This document shows positions 11,714 to 23,109 of a stretch of 64,000 nt of DNA, piece by piece (within the stretch, counting starts at the first letter, position 1; each line of letters starts with the position of its first letter). The DNA is taken from the NCBI GenBank assembly GCA_025506515.1, contig CM046443.1:93894666-93958665 (forward strand), given 5' to 3'. Below the pieces are notes generated by a model that saw nothing but the letters and a program-made list of their open reading frames with translations, was not told where the DNA came from and did no database searches. Source of the DNA: Flaveria trinervia (taxonomy: Eukaryota; Streptophyta; Magnoliopsida; Asterales; Asteraceae). The position numbers and the translations under genes are program-made.

Positions 11714-12342
11714 CACTACAAGATTTAAGACCTATCGCGACAACAAGTGTCATCGTCGTAGATGACAAAAGTCGTCGAGATAGGCTCAGTAGCCATATTG
11801 TCGTCGCGATAGGTCAAAATCAAGTCATCTCAATAGCAACCGTCGCCATAGTTAGTTTATCGTGACAACATGTCGTTGCTACAAACTTGTCGGCGTTATT
11901 TTAATTGTTATTTTTTTATTTTACAATTAAAAAATAAATATACTTTGTGGCGACGTCATCGCCATATGTATTTTAATATAATAAATAATAAATATATATA
12001 ATATATAAATTAATAAATAATTTTTAATTTGACCTATGGCGACGACATGTCGTCTGTCATAGGGTCCCTGATTAAAACTTTTATTTTTAAAATTTTATTT
12101 TTTTCAGGTTTTTTTAATCTAAAATTTAATGTTTTGAACACAAATCAATACACAGATTGAAAACTAAATATTACGAATACTTAGTAACACAAATCAAACA
12201 ATTCTAGTTAATTACATAATAAAAAAATGAAAATACCAAAGTAAACATATCTTAAGTTTTTTACAATCCTAACAAATTAATTTTTTAATTGTCGTCGTCT
12301 TCGTCATAATTCTAGTTGCCATAGGCACTTTTTCTTGTAGTG
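11714..12342. mobile_element. CACTA (En/Spm) MITE
   Basis: The left terminus CACTACAAGA (11714-11723) and right terminus TCTTGTAGTG (12333-12342) are perfect 10-bp inverted repeats of the CACTA type. The 3-bp target duplication ACT is present on both sides (11711-11713 and 12343-12345). Sub-terminal DNA is rich in short GTCGTCGCGATAGG / CCTATCGCGAC words in both orientations, as expected for transposase-binding sub-terminal repeats. The 629-bp element has no transposase and must be mobilised in trans. Confidence 0.88.
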
Positions 12343-12345
12343 ACT

Positions 12346-13172
12346 CTGAGCATTATGCTTAGAGTAAAACTTAAACTCATTCGTATTTAATTTAACATTT
12401 TCTTACTTCACACTTTTCTCTTTGTTTCAATAAGTATATTTTGATGTACTAGTAGTTTAACATAAAATAAAAAGGTAATTTCGAAGTTAAATAAACAAAA
12501 TTAGAGGTTTTGTTTTAAAACACAAAATTAACTTAACTTACATGTAAAGGGAACAGATGATACAAAAGTTTTAAAACCTAATAATTTTACAATGGAAAAA
12601 ATGACAACTTTCAAAATCAATTTATAAGGGATAGAAAAAGAATGAGTGGATATATGGATAGCCTAATCCAACTAGAATCTTTGTGTAATCACACAAGGTA
12701 GAAAAAGTTAAAAAGAAAAATCAACATTATATCAAACGGAAGAGGAGGATCTACCCATTTAGTAAAATTCCGAAAAAAAAGACTATTTGCAGGAGGTAGA
12801 GATATTTATTTGGCCCTTAATAAACTGAATTGAATCAATTTATATATATGTTGCAAAACGATACAACTAATTTCATATGCACGCGTGATTATTTTAATGA
12901 TAATAATGATTTGTAAACTATTATTTATTTTGTTTATATAGATTAACAGTTTATAAATAATCATAGTAAAATATATAATTTAATAGCTCAACTTTTTTAA
13001 ATTCAAAAAAACTCGCATAAAAATCATGCATTGATGAGTTAATCTAATTACATTTTTTTAGGACAGCATCCAACTACTAAATAACCCATGAAAAATATAC
13101 TAGTTCTTTTCGAACCTATTTTTCTAATTGAATATGCCGAATAAATAAACATTGTTAAAATATTACATATAA
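12346..13172. other. AT-rich intergenic DNA
   Basis: Nothing beyond AT-rich sequence and short homopolymer runs was recognised. Confidence 0.4.
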
Positions 13173-13362
13173 TCTATAATCTATAACATCTAATAAAAAA
13201 GTTTTTTTAATACATATGTTATCATTCTAGCATAACAAAGTACAAGTGTCATCATTCTAGAATATAAAAACAATTATTTTATCGCTCCTCTCTTATAATA
13301 GATAAAAAATTATAAAAACAATCAATTGGACTTTTCTTTTAACTAAAATATATTAATACAAA

Positions 13363-13843
13363 TCTTATCTTACTACTCTAATAAAATGATAAATGAGGGT
13401 GCCACGTGTCAGCACTATAATCATTTTCATCAATTTTTTCCCGCCTCTATCTCCAATTAAATAATTACTTTAATTACTAATAAAATTATTTTAATACATT
13501 TTAATATATAATAAATTAAGAAAGAAATCTGTTTATTAAGGTTATTTCTAAATAAATTGATATTTTTTAATAAGTCAATTTTTTTAAAACAAAAAATAAT
13601 CAAATTTCAGAGTTGTAATAAGAAAATTTTTTAAAATGTTATTTTTATACGGTTATTTTAGAATAAAATGTTATTTTTTAAAAAATTTTAAATAGTTGAT
13701 ATACTATTTTATTATTTATAGTCATTTCTGATACGTAATTTCAGTTATATCATATCTTAAAATATTATTTTATAATTAATATATTTATTATATCAATATT
13801 TTATTTATTTAACCCGTGTAATACACAGGTTTACTAAAGCTAG
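13363..13843 (+). mobile_element. Non-autonomous Helitron (family a), nested
   Basis: It begins TCTTATCTTACTACTCTAAT after A. It ends with hairpin AACCCGTGTAATACACAGGTT, then TACTAAAG and CTAG (13840-13843), then T. The host element reads ...TACAAA|TATATCTATATTTGTG when it is removed, matching the uninterrupted copy at about 3885-3905. Insertion is exactly A^T with no target duplication, as for Helitrons. Length is 481 bp. Confidence 0.8.
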
Positions 13844-14056
13844 TATATCTATATTTGTGTTTCTTGCCTCTTTCATATTAAATGATAATTATTGTAATAA
13901 GTAAACTAAGTTCTTAAACATCTAAAATATAAATGTTCTTATTTTAATAATTTATTAATACATACTAAATTATATAATTTCAAACAATATTATCTTTATA
14001 TATAGAGTCATAATTCCTAAAATATTATGTGTTATAACTTTTAAATATTCATTATC

Positions 14057-14535
14057 TTTAGTAAACCTGTGTATTATACGGGTTAAATAAATAAAATATT
14101 AATATAATAAATTTATTAATTATAAAATGATATTTTAAGATATTATATGACTGAAATTACGTATCAGAAATAACGATAAATAATAAAACAATGATATCAA
14201 CTTTTTAAATTTTTAAAAAAATAAACATTTTAATTTTAAAACAAACCATATAAAAATGTTATTTTTAAAAAATTTTCTTATTAAAACTCCCAAATTTGAT
14301 TATTTTTTGTTTAAAAAAATTGACTTATTAAAAATATCAATTTATTTAGAAATAACCTTAATAAATAAATTTCTTTCTTAATTTATTATATATTAAAATG
14401 TATTAAAATAATTTTATTAGTAATTAAATTAATTATTTAATAGGAGTGAGAGGCAGGAAAAAATAGTGAAAATGATTGTGGTGCTGACACGTGACACTTC
14501 CAATTACCCTTTTATTAGAGTAGTAAGAAGTAAGA
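14057..14535 (-). mobile_element. Non-autonomous Helitron (family a), nested, reverse orientation
   Basis: Read on the minus strand it begins TCTTACTTCTTACTACTCTA (near 14535) and ends in the hairpin AACCCGTATAATACACAGGTT followed by TACTAAAG. The expected terminal CTAG is not exact here; CTAA of the CTRR type is the best candidate. It is the inverted counterpart of 13363-13843. The pair flanks about 210 bp and could fold into one long hairpin. Confidence 0.68.
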
Positions 14536-14646
14536 TTTTAATTTCACCAATGGATAATAACATCTAAAAAATAAAATATATAAACTAATGATTTTGATAT
14601 ATTTTATTTATTTTACCCATGTAATTATACACGCGCTCCAACCTAG

Positions 14647-15430
14647 TTTAATCAATTTCAAGGTGTAAAACCCTTGAAGGATCCAAGTGATGATAGGCAT
14701 ACGAGGAGATCTTGCACCATATTTAAAAGCCTTTACAAACCGTTTCGTAATACAAGTAATAACTACTTGGTCTATTTGTGATTACAATGATCAAAGTAAA
14801 TATCCCCTCAAGTAGTTACAACGATTAACAATATCTTGTGATACAAGCAACAATAATGATCAACATCAAATGGGGTTATCAACATTAAATGTGCATCGGT
14901 AGCAACTTGGACAATCAACATAAACTAAGTTGCTAGTAGGACACTCAACGATAATATAAGCAAGTGATTATTGAAGAAGTTCCTAGTGACATAAATAAAC
15001 TAGTGATGGTAACGAAATAACTCCTAATTAGATCACAATCTGACACACAATTACACAAAAGAGTCGCGTTGTTTTAATTGATTGTTATGGTGGTTTTGTA
15101 CATATAAAAGGAAAGTCTTTGATCATTTTCGAGTACATATTTTTCATTATAGAAAACAGATACTAGCTTGCTCTTTGTTTTCTCTTGAATTATCTAACCT
15201 TTATTTTAAGAATACCATTAAAATACCTAATCTCGGAATTATTTAGGACACGATTCAAATATATATCTAGGTTATTCAAAATTATATAATATTAATAACA
15301 TCTGCATTGAAGCAATTTAAGAACCTTGGTATATGTATATCAACATATCAATTCGTGGATTTGGGACGCACACTGATATCAAGAAAGAGGATCGTGTTTA
15401 TAAAGTGTTAGAGAATAATACTGAGAATTA
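14647..15430. other. Intergenic DNA
   Basis: The base composition is slightly less AT-biased than its neighbours, with repeated CAACATCAA / CAACGATAA words at 14850-14960. No gene, RNA or element end was recognised. Confidence 0.35.
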
Positions 15431-15955
15431 ACTTTAGTAACCCGTGTATTACACGGGTTCAACATAAAAATTATTTTATCTAATATTGTATTTATAAACG
15501 ACATTTTAAGATATGATATTATTGAAATTACGTATAAATAAGGATCATAAGTAATAAAATAATAATATAAACTTTTTAAATTTTAATTTTTGAAAAATTT
15601 TGTTTTTTTCCAAATAAAATTAAAAATTAATTGATTTAAAAATGTTATTTTTTAAAGTTTTTTTATTATAACTCTTAGTTTTAATTATTTTTGGTTTATA
15701 AAAAATTTAGTTTATAACACATTATTTTAAATTATTTTGTATTTTTACAAAGGTTTGATATTTTAGAAAAATTTCTTATTTTATAAAAATATATTTTTCT
15801 TAATTTATTAAAGCTATTTTTAATCTAAAAACAACTAAAATTTTTTATTACTAATACGAGAGAGAAGTGAGAAAATTTTATTTGAAGAAAATTGATTATG
15901 TCAGGTATCTTTAATAGTTATCATTTTATTAAAGTAAAAAAATAGCTTACTTTTT
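15431..15955 (-). mobile_element. Helitron remnant, reverse orientation
   Basis: The palindrome AACCCGTGTATTACACGGGTT at about 15441-15461 is the Helitron 3' hairpin, read from the minus strand. It is preceded on the plus strand by CTTTAGT, the complement of ACTAAAG. The opposite end near 15930-15955 has ATCATTTTATTAAAGTAA, the complement of the TACTYTAATAAAATGAT 5' motif shared by the family. The outer boundaries are approximate. Confidence 0.6.
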
Positions 15956-16318
15956 AAACAATCAATAATGGTTCTCTTTACTTACACGTTATCTTCATAA
16001 TTTATTAGAAATGTAAATAAAATGAACACATAGTATCATCATATTTCTTTTAACTAATTATTTTGTTTCTCTTCTATTAAGTAATATGTTAATTCTTAAT
16101 AATATTACTTATTTTTCTAGATTAAAAATAGTTTTATAGTAAATAAAAAATAAATTTTTATTAATTTTATTTTTAAAGAAATATTTTTATAAAATAATAA
16201 ATTTTTGTAAAGCATCAAACTTTATAAAAGATATGAAATATTATAAAAAATTGGTGATTTTTAAAAGTAAACTTTTACAAACAAAAAATAATTAAAACTG
16301 ACAACTATAATAAGAAAA

Positions 16319-16321
<3 letters not shown>

Positions 16322-16369
<48 letters not shown>

Positions 16370-16398
16370 TATATATATTATATATATATATATATATT
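16322..16398. repeat. (TA)n microsatellite
   Basis: Nearly 80 bp of alternating TA is broken only by an AATATA-type irregularity near 16362 and 16380. It is self-complementary, prone to cruciform extrusion and to length errors in assembly. Confidence 0.95.
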
Positions 16399-16399
16399 C

Positions 16400-17943
16400 G
16401 TATTACTTCAACCACTGCAACCTTTGTTCGTAACCCCCTGACCTTTTGACTGTTGGTTATTTTCAATTAGAACTAGTATTAAGCTCCTCGTGTTACGGCG
16501 GGGGTGTAAAACCATGTCAAGTAACACTTCTTTAACAACTACCATCAACACTGGAAAAATTCGTATTAAAAAATAATTAAAACGGGAAAAATAAAACCAA
16601 ACAGAAAGTAACATAAAGACAGTGAACCCCGCACTTGATACATAAAACATTAAAGATAATAACTAAGTCGATCTAATGCTCGCGCGTTGTGAAGGGGGCA
16701 TTAAATTGGAAAAAGGTATGCGTAAAAACATTGAACCACACGCGAACAGTGGTGTGTTAACTCGTAAAATATATACCGAAACGTAAAGCAAAAAATGTGT
16801 AAACGATGAAAAGTATAGGGAACCAACGTGGAAAGTGAAATATATAAAGTTAGTTATAAAAGATGTAAAAATATTATGTCAAAATTTAAAAGTAAGAAAA
16901 TTATAAAATAAAAGAAAAAACAAAAGTGGATACAACCAACTAATGCATATATACAACTCATAATATACAAATAAATTGATAATTAGTAATATATATAATA
17001 AATAAAATCTAGACTAATTATACGTTCAACTATTTAAGCCAAATGTATCATTTTAATTCACTTACAAACTTGGTATTTAGTATAATATAAATTAAAAATT
17101 GTGTGGGCTTTCATGATTATTGGGCTTTTTTTGCCATGAAGGCCCAAACGGATTTTAATGGTCACCACCCATTCACCCAATTTAATATTTCAACCCAAAT
17201 GAAATTTACTAATAGCCTATTAGCCACCATCCAGGCGTAACATGCGTTTAGCTTCCAGAAACAATTTCAACATGTTTTTTTTTCTTTTTATATCTTTATA
17301 TTTTACTTCTAACTTTCATGTGTGCATAATTCGATTTTCCTTTGAATTTGTAATCTTCAATACGAGAACAACCGATTTATAATATAATTGCATTTTATAA
17401 TTTAAGTCATAATAATTGAATGAATTTATATTTATATATGACATATTTATTGTTGACTCTTTTAGTTTATAGATAAATTTTTTTAATCACCGGCTGATCT
17501 TAAGTATATATAGATAAAATTAATCTTTTCTAACTCGTGGTCTTTTAAGCAAGTTTCAAATATAAAGCATGTAGGCATACATTACGCCTTAAAAACCAAC
17601 ATTTAAACATTGACAGCGAGCAAATCATCCATATATTAATAATCCATTGTATAATTTGTTCACATCATCTTTCTAATATGATATTCCGAAAACATGAGGA
17701 ACCAAAAAATCCTGTCTCGATCCTTGATTATGAATTCATGATTGATTAATGGTTCAAATCTCTCGTTAAAACATGCAATTAGTTGTTAATGGCCTTGTAG
17801 ATGAATGACATCAGTAATTGGCCCCATAAATGTGGCGTGAATTTAAATTTTCATAAGTGTAAAGTTAGATGGGATTAGGATTATAGATTGTTAAAAAAAT
17901 GTAATTAACTGAACTTCAGTGCGGAATTTACAGTTGATGAGCG
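16400..17943. other. Intergenic DNA
   Basis: The minus-strand open frame at 16408-16650 has no recognisable domain. Around 17100-17240 the sequence carries GGCCCAAA and GGGCTTT words of the kind found in plant promoters, but no adjacent coding exon was found, so it may be a decayed promoter or chance. The rest is AT-rich. Confidence 0.35.
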
Positions 17944-18335
17944 TTAGTAAACCCGTGTATTACACGGGTTGAATAAAAACTATTAAATAAAATGAGTTTA
18001 TTAATTATAAATCGATATTATAAATAAAATACGATTGAAATCTTTTTTGAATAACAAATAAAATAAAATTTTTATTTCAAGACAAACGTTTAAAAATATC
18101 ATACTTCAAAGTTTTCTAATTTTATGAAAAACTATTTCCAGAGAAATAACATTAATAAATTTAGCTCTTGCTTAATTTATTAAAAAAACTATTTTAATCT
18201 AAAAAATCTAAATAATATTATTAGTGATTAATGTGATTATTAAATAGGAGAGATAAACGGGAAACAATTGTTGAGAAGCAATATAGTGTTGACATGTGTC
18301 ATCCGAGATATATTTTATTAGAGTATGAAGATAGA
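17944..18335 (-). mobile_element. Helitron remnant (family a), reverse orientation
   Basis: The perfect palindrome AACCCGTGTATTACACGGGTT sits near 17949-17970. The far end, around 18310-18335, has TATTTTATTAGAGTATGAAG, the complement of the 5' motif (TACTCTAATAAAATA) seen at 13363. The interior shares CATGTGTCATC and AAATAGGAGAGATA with the family. The 3' terminal CTAG is not intact (CTAA instead). Confidence 0.62.
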
Positions 18336-18648
18336 GATGGAGATGTGGGTAGAATGATATAAAAAAACCTTTATTGACATATTCATATATGTAACATCAC
18401 ATTTGCAATAATTGGGTTACATATTTAATAATAAATTACATACATATATAGTAATTGAATTGCATAATTGGATGATAAGTTTCAACACGAATTATTTTAT
18501 TATTTTTTTAACATAACTGTACTATATTTAAACTAGAGATAAAAAATATTACATGTTATGGTGTAACCTTTTATAAAGAAAGGATGTATAAAGAAGTTCA
18601 AGAAAAACTTGATAGACATAAAAAATAGTAACTCTTATCTTAATTTTT

Positions 18649-19775
18649 AGAGCAAAATGATATTTTTATCAATGACGTTTTGTTGAATTTGTCATTTCAA
18701 TCCAATTTTTTTTTTCTATTTCAGTCACTGTACGTGGTTTACCAAATATTGTCATTTCTATTCACTCCACTAACTCCGTTAAATATGAGTGTATTTTAGT
18801 CTTTTTAACACCCTAATTGTCCAATTAAAACAAAGTTAATCAATACAATATTCAATTAAAACTAAAAGAAAAATATAAAGCAACTAGTGAGACCGGACAC
18901 TTTAGTTTAAAAGTTTTGATTAACGTTAACTAGTTTAGAAACCCGTCTAAGCGTCTACTACACGTGTTGTATGAAAAAAATAAATAATAATTATTTAGTA
19001 CTATTAAAAATTAAAAAATAATTTTTGAGATAAAATATGCTTAAAGTACGTATAATTAATTATTAAGTAATTAAAAACTAACAATAATTTTTTAAACTTT
19101 CGTCTTTAAAAAGTTTTGTTTTTAAAAAATATTAATTTTTTAACTCTCTAAAAAAATTATTAAAATGTTTGTATTAAAAAACTTAATTATTTTTTTTATG
19201 ATACGACACAAACCTAATAAAAAAAATTATTAACAAAACATTTTAAACAAAAATTTATATGAATATAAAGTTTTTTAATACAAACATTTTAATAATTTTT
19301 TGGAGATTTAAAAAATCAATATTTTTTAAAAGCAAAAATTCTTTAAAGACAAAATTTTGAAAAAATACTGTTATTGTTTAGTTATTTAATGGTTAATTAT
19401 ATGTAAATTCAAGCATATTTATCTTAAAAAATTATTTTTTATTTTTAATATTACTAAATATTTATTATTTAATTTTTTCATACAACATGTGTAGTAGAGG
19501 GTTTCTAAATTGGTTAACGTTAATCAACACTTTTAAACTGAAGTATCTGGTCTCACTAGTTGCTTTATATTTTTCTTTTAGTTTTAATTGAATATTTTAT
19601 TGATTAACTTTGTTTTAATTGAACAATTAGGGTGTTAAAAAGACTAAAATACACTCATATTTAACGGGGAACTTAACAAAGTTAGTGTAGTGGATGAAAA
19701 TGACAACATTTGATAAACCATAGTGACTGAAATAAAAAAAAAGAAGTTTTTGGATGAAAATGACATTTTACTTTA
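18649..19775. repeat. Long near-perfect palindrome, arms of about 500 bp
   Basis: The two halves are reverse complements: TTTAGTCTTTTTAACACCCT (left arm, from about 18795) matches AGGGTGTTAAAAAGACTAAA (right arm, from about 19629). CAACTAGTGAGACC matches GGTCTCACTAGTTG, TGATTAACGTTAAC matches GTTAACGTTAATCA, and TATTTCAGTCACTG in the left arm matches CATAGTGACTGAAATA in the right arm (about 19719-19734). The centre is near 19215. The arms include a Helitron-like word (GGGTTTCTAAA, ACACGTGTTGTATG) and are clearly older than the junction of the two. Transcription through it would give a long hairpin. No coding. Outer limits are approximate. Confidence 0.85.
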
Positions 19776-21933
19776 ATCTTTAACCTACAACATCCAAAAA
19801 TTAAATTTTATTAGAATATATATAATTGGTCCATAAAAACTATAATTTTCCATTTAAATATAGTTTTCTTTTGATTCTTCACACACATACATAATAAACT
19901 GAACCATGATAAATCATGTCTTAAAATTATCTTACCTTTGTCTCTGATTTTGTGATTTTAGTTTATGATTGGTTATAAAGTATATATTAAAGTGTGCAAT
20001 TAAGTTTTTCCCTTTCTAATTGTATACTTATTTAAGGTATCATAAGATAAAATTAGTTGATCACTTATGATATTGTTCTATTGCTCAGAAGGCACCTTCC
20101 TGGAAACAACAGACTATTTTTTAGTCCCATAATGATTGCAACGTTTTGTTTGGTATCTACTTAATGTGATAACGTTGGACTATTAGACTTGGTGATGTTT
20201 ATAAGGGTTACCTCAAGTGGAAGAGACAAAAAGCTTTTTAGAAAGAAGATTCAATTTTGCGTTTAAATTTTAGAAAAAAAATGTATATATTGTAGTTAAG
20301 TAATTAAGTCTTAAGTTCTACGCAGATGGTATATAGAAAAAGGTTTGTGTTGGTTTATTATAAACGTCTAAAGTTTATGGGATGATATGAATTATTCTAT
20401 GGCATAATTAAATATAATGTTAGATATTTTTTCGTGAAATTAAAAGTTTAGCGAACTCATACTAATATCCGACTTTATATCGTCTAAACACATTTGTTAT
20501 ACATTGATATCAAATTCAGATATAATTAGTAATCTCGAACAAAATCTTCAAATCAAATGTATAAGAATTAAGAAATATAATCTGGATTCTAATTCTTTTG
20601 AATTTAAGCACATTCCAAAGAAACAACCACATCTTAAGAATGCCATGTGCCTTATAAGAGTAATATACACATGTTTAAAACACCAACTCAAAAAAAAACA
20701 TCTACATTTTCACTTTGCAAGTTGCGATTTAAAAGTTTATTTTTTCAATCACAGGTTAGAATATATTTAATGATACATCATACATATGCTCCCTATAGAT
20801 ATTACTTTCATTATAAAATTTAGATAGAATAGCAAGTAATGTGGCACCACTAAACGAATTAAGAAAAATGGGTACCTCATTCTATATTTTTATTTATTAT
20901 TATTATTATGATTATTGTTGTTGTTAAACAAATGTATTACATTAGTCGTTTTATATTATCGAAATTCATAATAACGTGAGAATTTATGGATAGAATTGAC
21001 AAAATGAAGAAGGAACGCGGAAGTTTCTTTGGGTGTCCCATCCACATAAGTTTTGCAAATGGCAACCGCCATGGTCGGTCCTTTCATATCGCTAAATAAT
21101 TTATAAAAACAAAATATATGTTTTTTTATTGCAGATAAGGGTGTTAAAAAATGTTTAAATCCGAAACCGAATTCGAAAATCTAAAATCCACAATTTTGGA
21201 TATCGAAAATTTAGACACCGAAGTTTCGGATTTGGATTTTGATTGTTATTTTTTAAAATTTTCGGGATATTCCGATATCTTAAATATTTTTATAAAAAAA
21301 GTATTAAATGATAACTATTAATTAGAAATTTTGGATATTTTTATAATAATTTGGATGTCCGAAAGTTCTTTTAGATAAAAAAAATAGAGTAAATTGTTAT
21401 TTTCCTTTATGTGGTTTGGTCATATTTGTCATTTTCATCTACAATTATACATATTTGTTGAGAAAATAAAAATCTGAATTTGAAATTTTGGATATTTATT
21501 AATTTTGGATGCGGGTTGAATATTGAAAATCACTATTTTAAATTTCTAATTGTAGCTTTTTAAGTATGACATATAAATTTAACAACCATAATGCTATTTT
21601 GTTAAAGGAGTTTGTTGAACATACCTCTATTACTTGATGTACCGGATTGATTTTGTTATTTTTTTAAAGATATCGTTATACTCTTGTATACTTTCTTCTG
21701 TACGCACATTTTAAACTTGTATATGTTTGGATTTGACCTCCCCATATGCACTTATTATAGCTCGTATAATAGAGGTGCATTGAGTAATTTGAGTAAAATC
21801 TTAGGTGTGTATGTATGGACTAAAATTATTGGTGAAAGTTGTTTAACAGAACTTTTGTCAAAGTGTCTTTATATTGAAATGTAGAATCAAAGTACAATAA
21901 TACATTACAATATAATACAATAATACAATATAA
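19776..21933. other. AT-rich intergenic DNA with a transposon-like end near 21.1 kb
   Basis: No conserved gene was recognised; the frames at 20504-20770 and 21684-21884 show no domain. At 21135-21270 repeated AAATCCGAAACCGAAT / GGATATCGAAAATTT words after AGGGTGTTAAAAA resemble the end of a hAT-like element, but its partner end was not found. Confidence 0.35.
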
Positions 21934-22668
21934 TCAATAACATCTAATAAAATAAAGTTTCTTTTTATCATTTGTCTTTCTCTTAATACATGTTTTTATC
22001 ACTTGTTTTTTATAGACATTTACAAATCAAATTTCCTTTCAAATGGGTATTATAGTAATTTAAATACTCATATAATTTATCTTTCTTATTAAGAATAATT
22101 TTATTAATTGTTATGGTTCTCTCTCTTATCAATTTTTTTAAATCAAACTATTTTTTTAAATAGATTTTATGAAGAAAATTAGAAATCACATCTTTTAATT
22201 AAAATCTAAATAACAAGAAACTAAACTTTTATATAATATGAAAAAAATTAAAACACTAAACAATTTTTAAACAAAATATTTTAGATAGTTTTGTTTTTAA
22301 AAAAAAGTATAAACAGGTAAAATATTTTAAAACGGTTTTATTAAAACAACTAGAATAATTTCAAGCCGGATTTTTTTAAAAACAAAGTTTTTATTAAATT
22401 AATTTATAAGAAATCTTAAAACAAATGTTTAAAAATGAAACTATTTATTTAAGAGAGTCAAAAATAGCATAATTATTTTATTTCTTAAACTATTACGTAT
22501 ACATAATTATAATTATGTTTTACATTAAAATATTATACTTAAAGTAGCTATTTATATGCAATTATTACATCTTTAATCTTCAAACAAGATTTTATAATGC
22601 ATAAGTTTTATTAATATTATTTAATATTTTATTTATTTAATCTGTGTATTGCACAGGGACTAACCTAT
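21934..22668 (+). mobile_element. Degenerate non-autonomous Helitron (family b-like)
   Basis: The left end ATAATC|AATAACATCTAATAAAA resembles the family-b start at 13173. The right end has the hairpin TCTGTGTATTGCACAGGGA followed by CTAACCTAT, where other copies have CTAACCTAG. The altered last base and loose stem suggest an old, inactive copy. Confidence 0.55.
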
Positions 22669-22689
22669 AAAAGTATAACACGATGCATA

Positions 22690-22925
22690 ATGGACGTGAT
22701 CTTTCACCTTACCAAAAGAGAAGGGTCGTATGACACATTTGCGATACCACGCCACCTTTACCGTCCTTCACAAACTATCATAACGCTCATAACTCATGAT
22801 TCACCATTTATTTCGATGCCGGCAGCAAAGAAGGGGCGGTGTTCCCACTGATACCTAGACGGTACCCTCACGCGTCTGGCTCTAGCCCGGATTTCCTTAC
22901 GGGGCGTGGTCTAAAGGATAGAGAC
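22690..22925. other. GC-richer island of unknown origin
   Basis: About 230 bp stand out from the AT-rich surroundings (for example GCCGGCAGCAAAGAAGGGGC and CCTCACGCGTCTGGCTCTAG). No long open frame or known RNA was recognised. It lies about 200 bp left of the retrotransposon complex. It could be a transposon fragment or an old organelle or gene fragment. Confidence 0.4.
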
Positions 22926-23109
22926 ATGTACATATTTTAATTTTAATTGAAGTTGAATTGTTGATGTGATTTTTTAGCCCATGCATATTACCATATGACT
23001 TTATAATTGCTTAATGCAAAAGACTTGATTCTTTGTAGTATATATATTTTTATTTATATATCAAATGCCGAAACGCGTCAAATACTGATGATAAATCAGA
23101 AAAGAAAGA

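Larger units (their letters stand above)
13173..14646 (+). mobile_element. Helitron (family b) interrupted by two family-a Helitrons
   Basis: The 5' end TCTATAATCTATAACATC matches the start at 3710. The 3' end CACGCGCTCCAACCTAG then T (14643-14647) matches the end at 4196. Between them, family-b sequence is continuous with the 3710-4196 copy once two insertions are removed (13363-13843, and about 14057-14535 in the opposite orientation). The order of events is therefore clear: family b landed first, then two family-a elements entered it. There is no coding capacity. Confidence 0.7.

Noticed and set aside
17100..17240. Promoter-like GGGCTTT / GGCCCAAA cluster
   Set aside because: No exon or leader follows on either strand within 1 kb.
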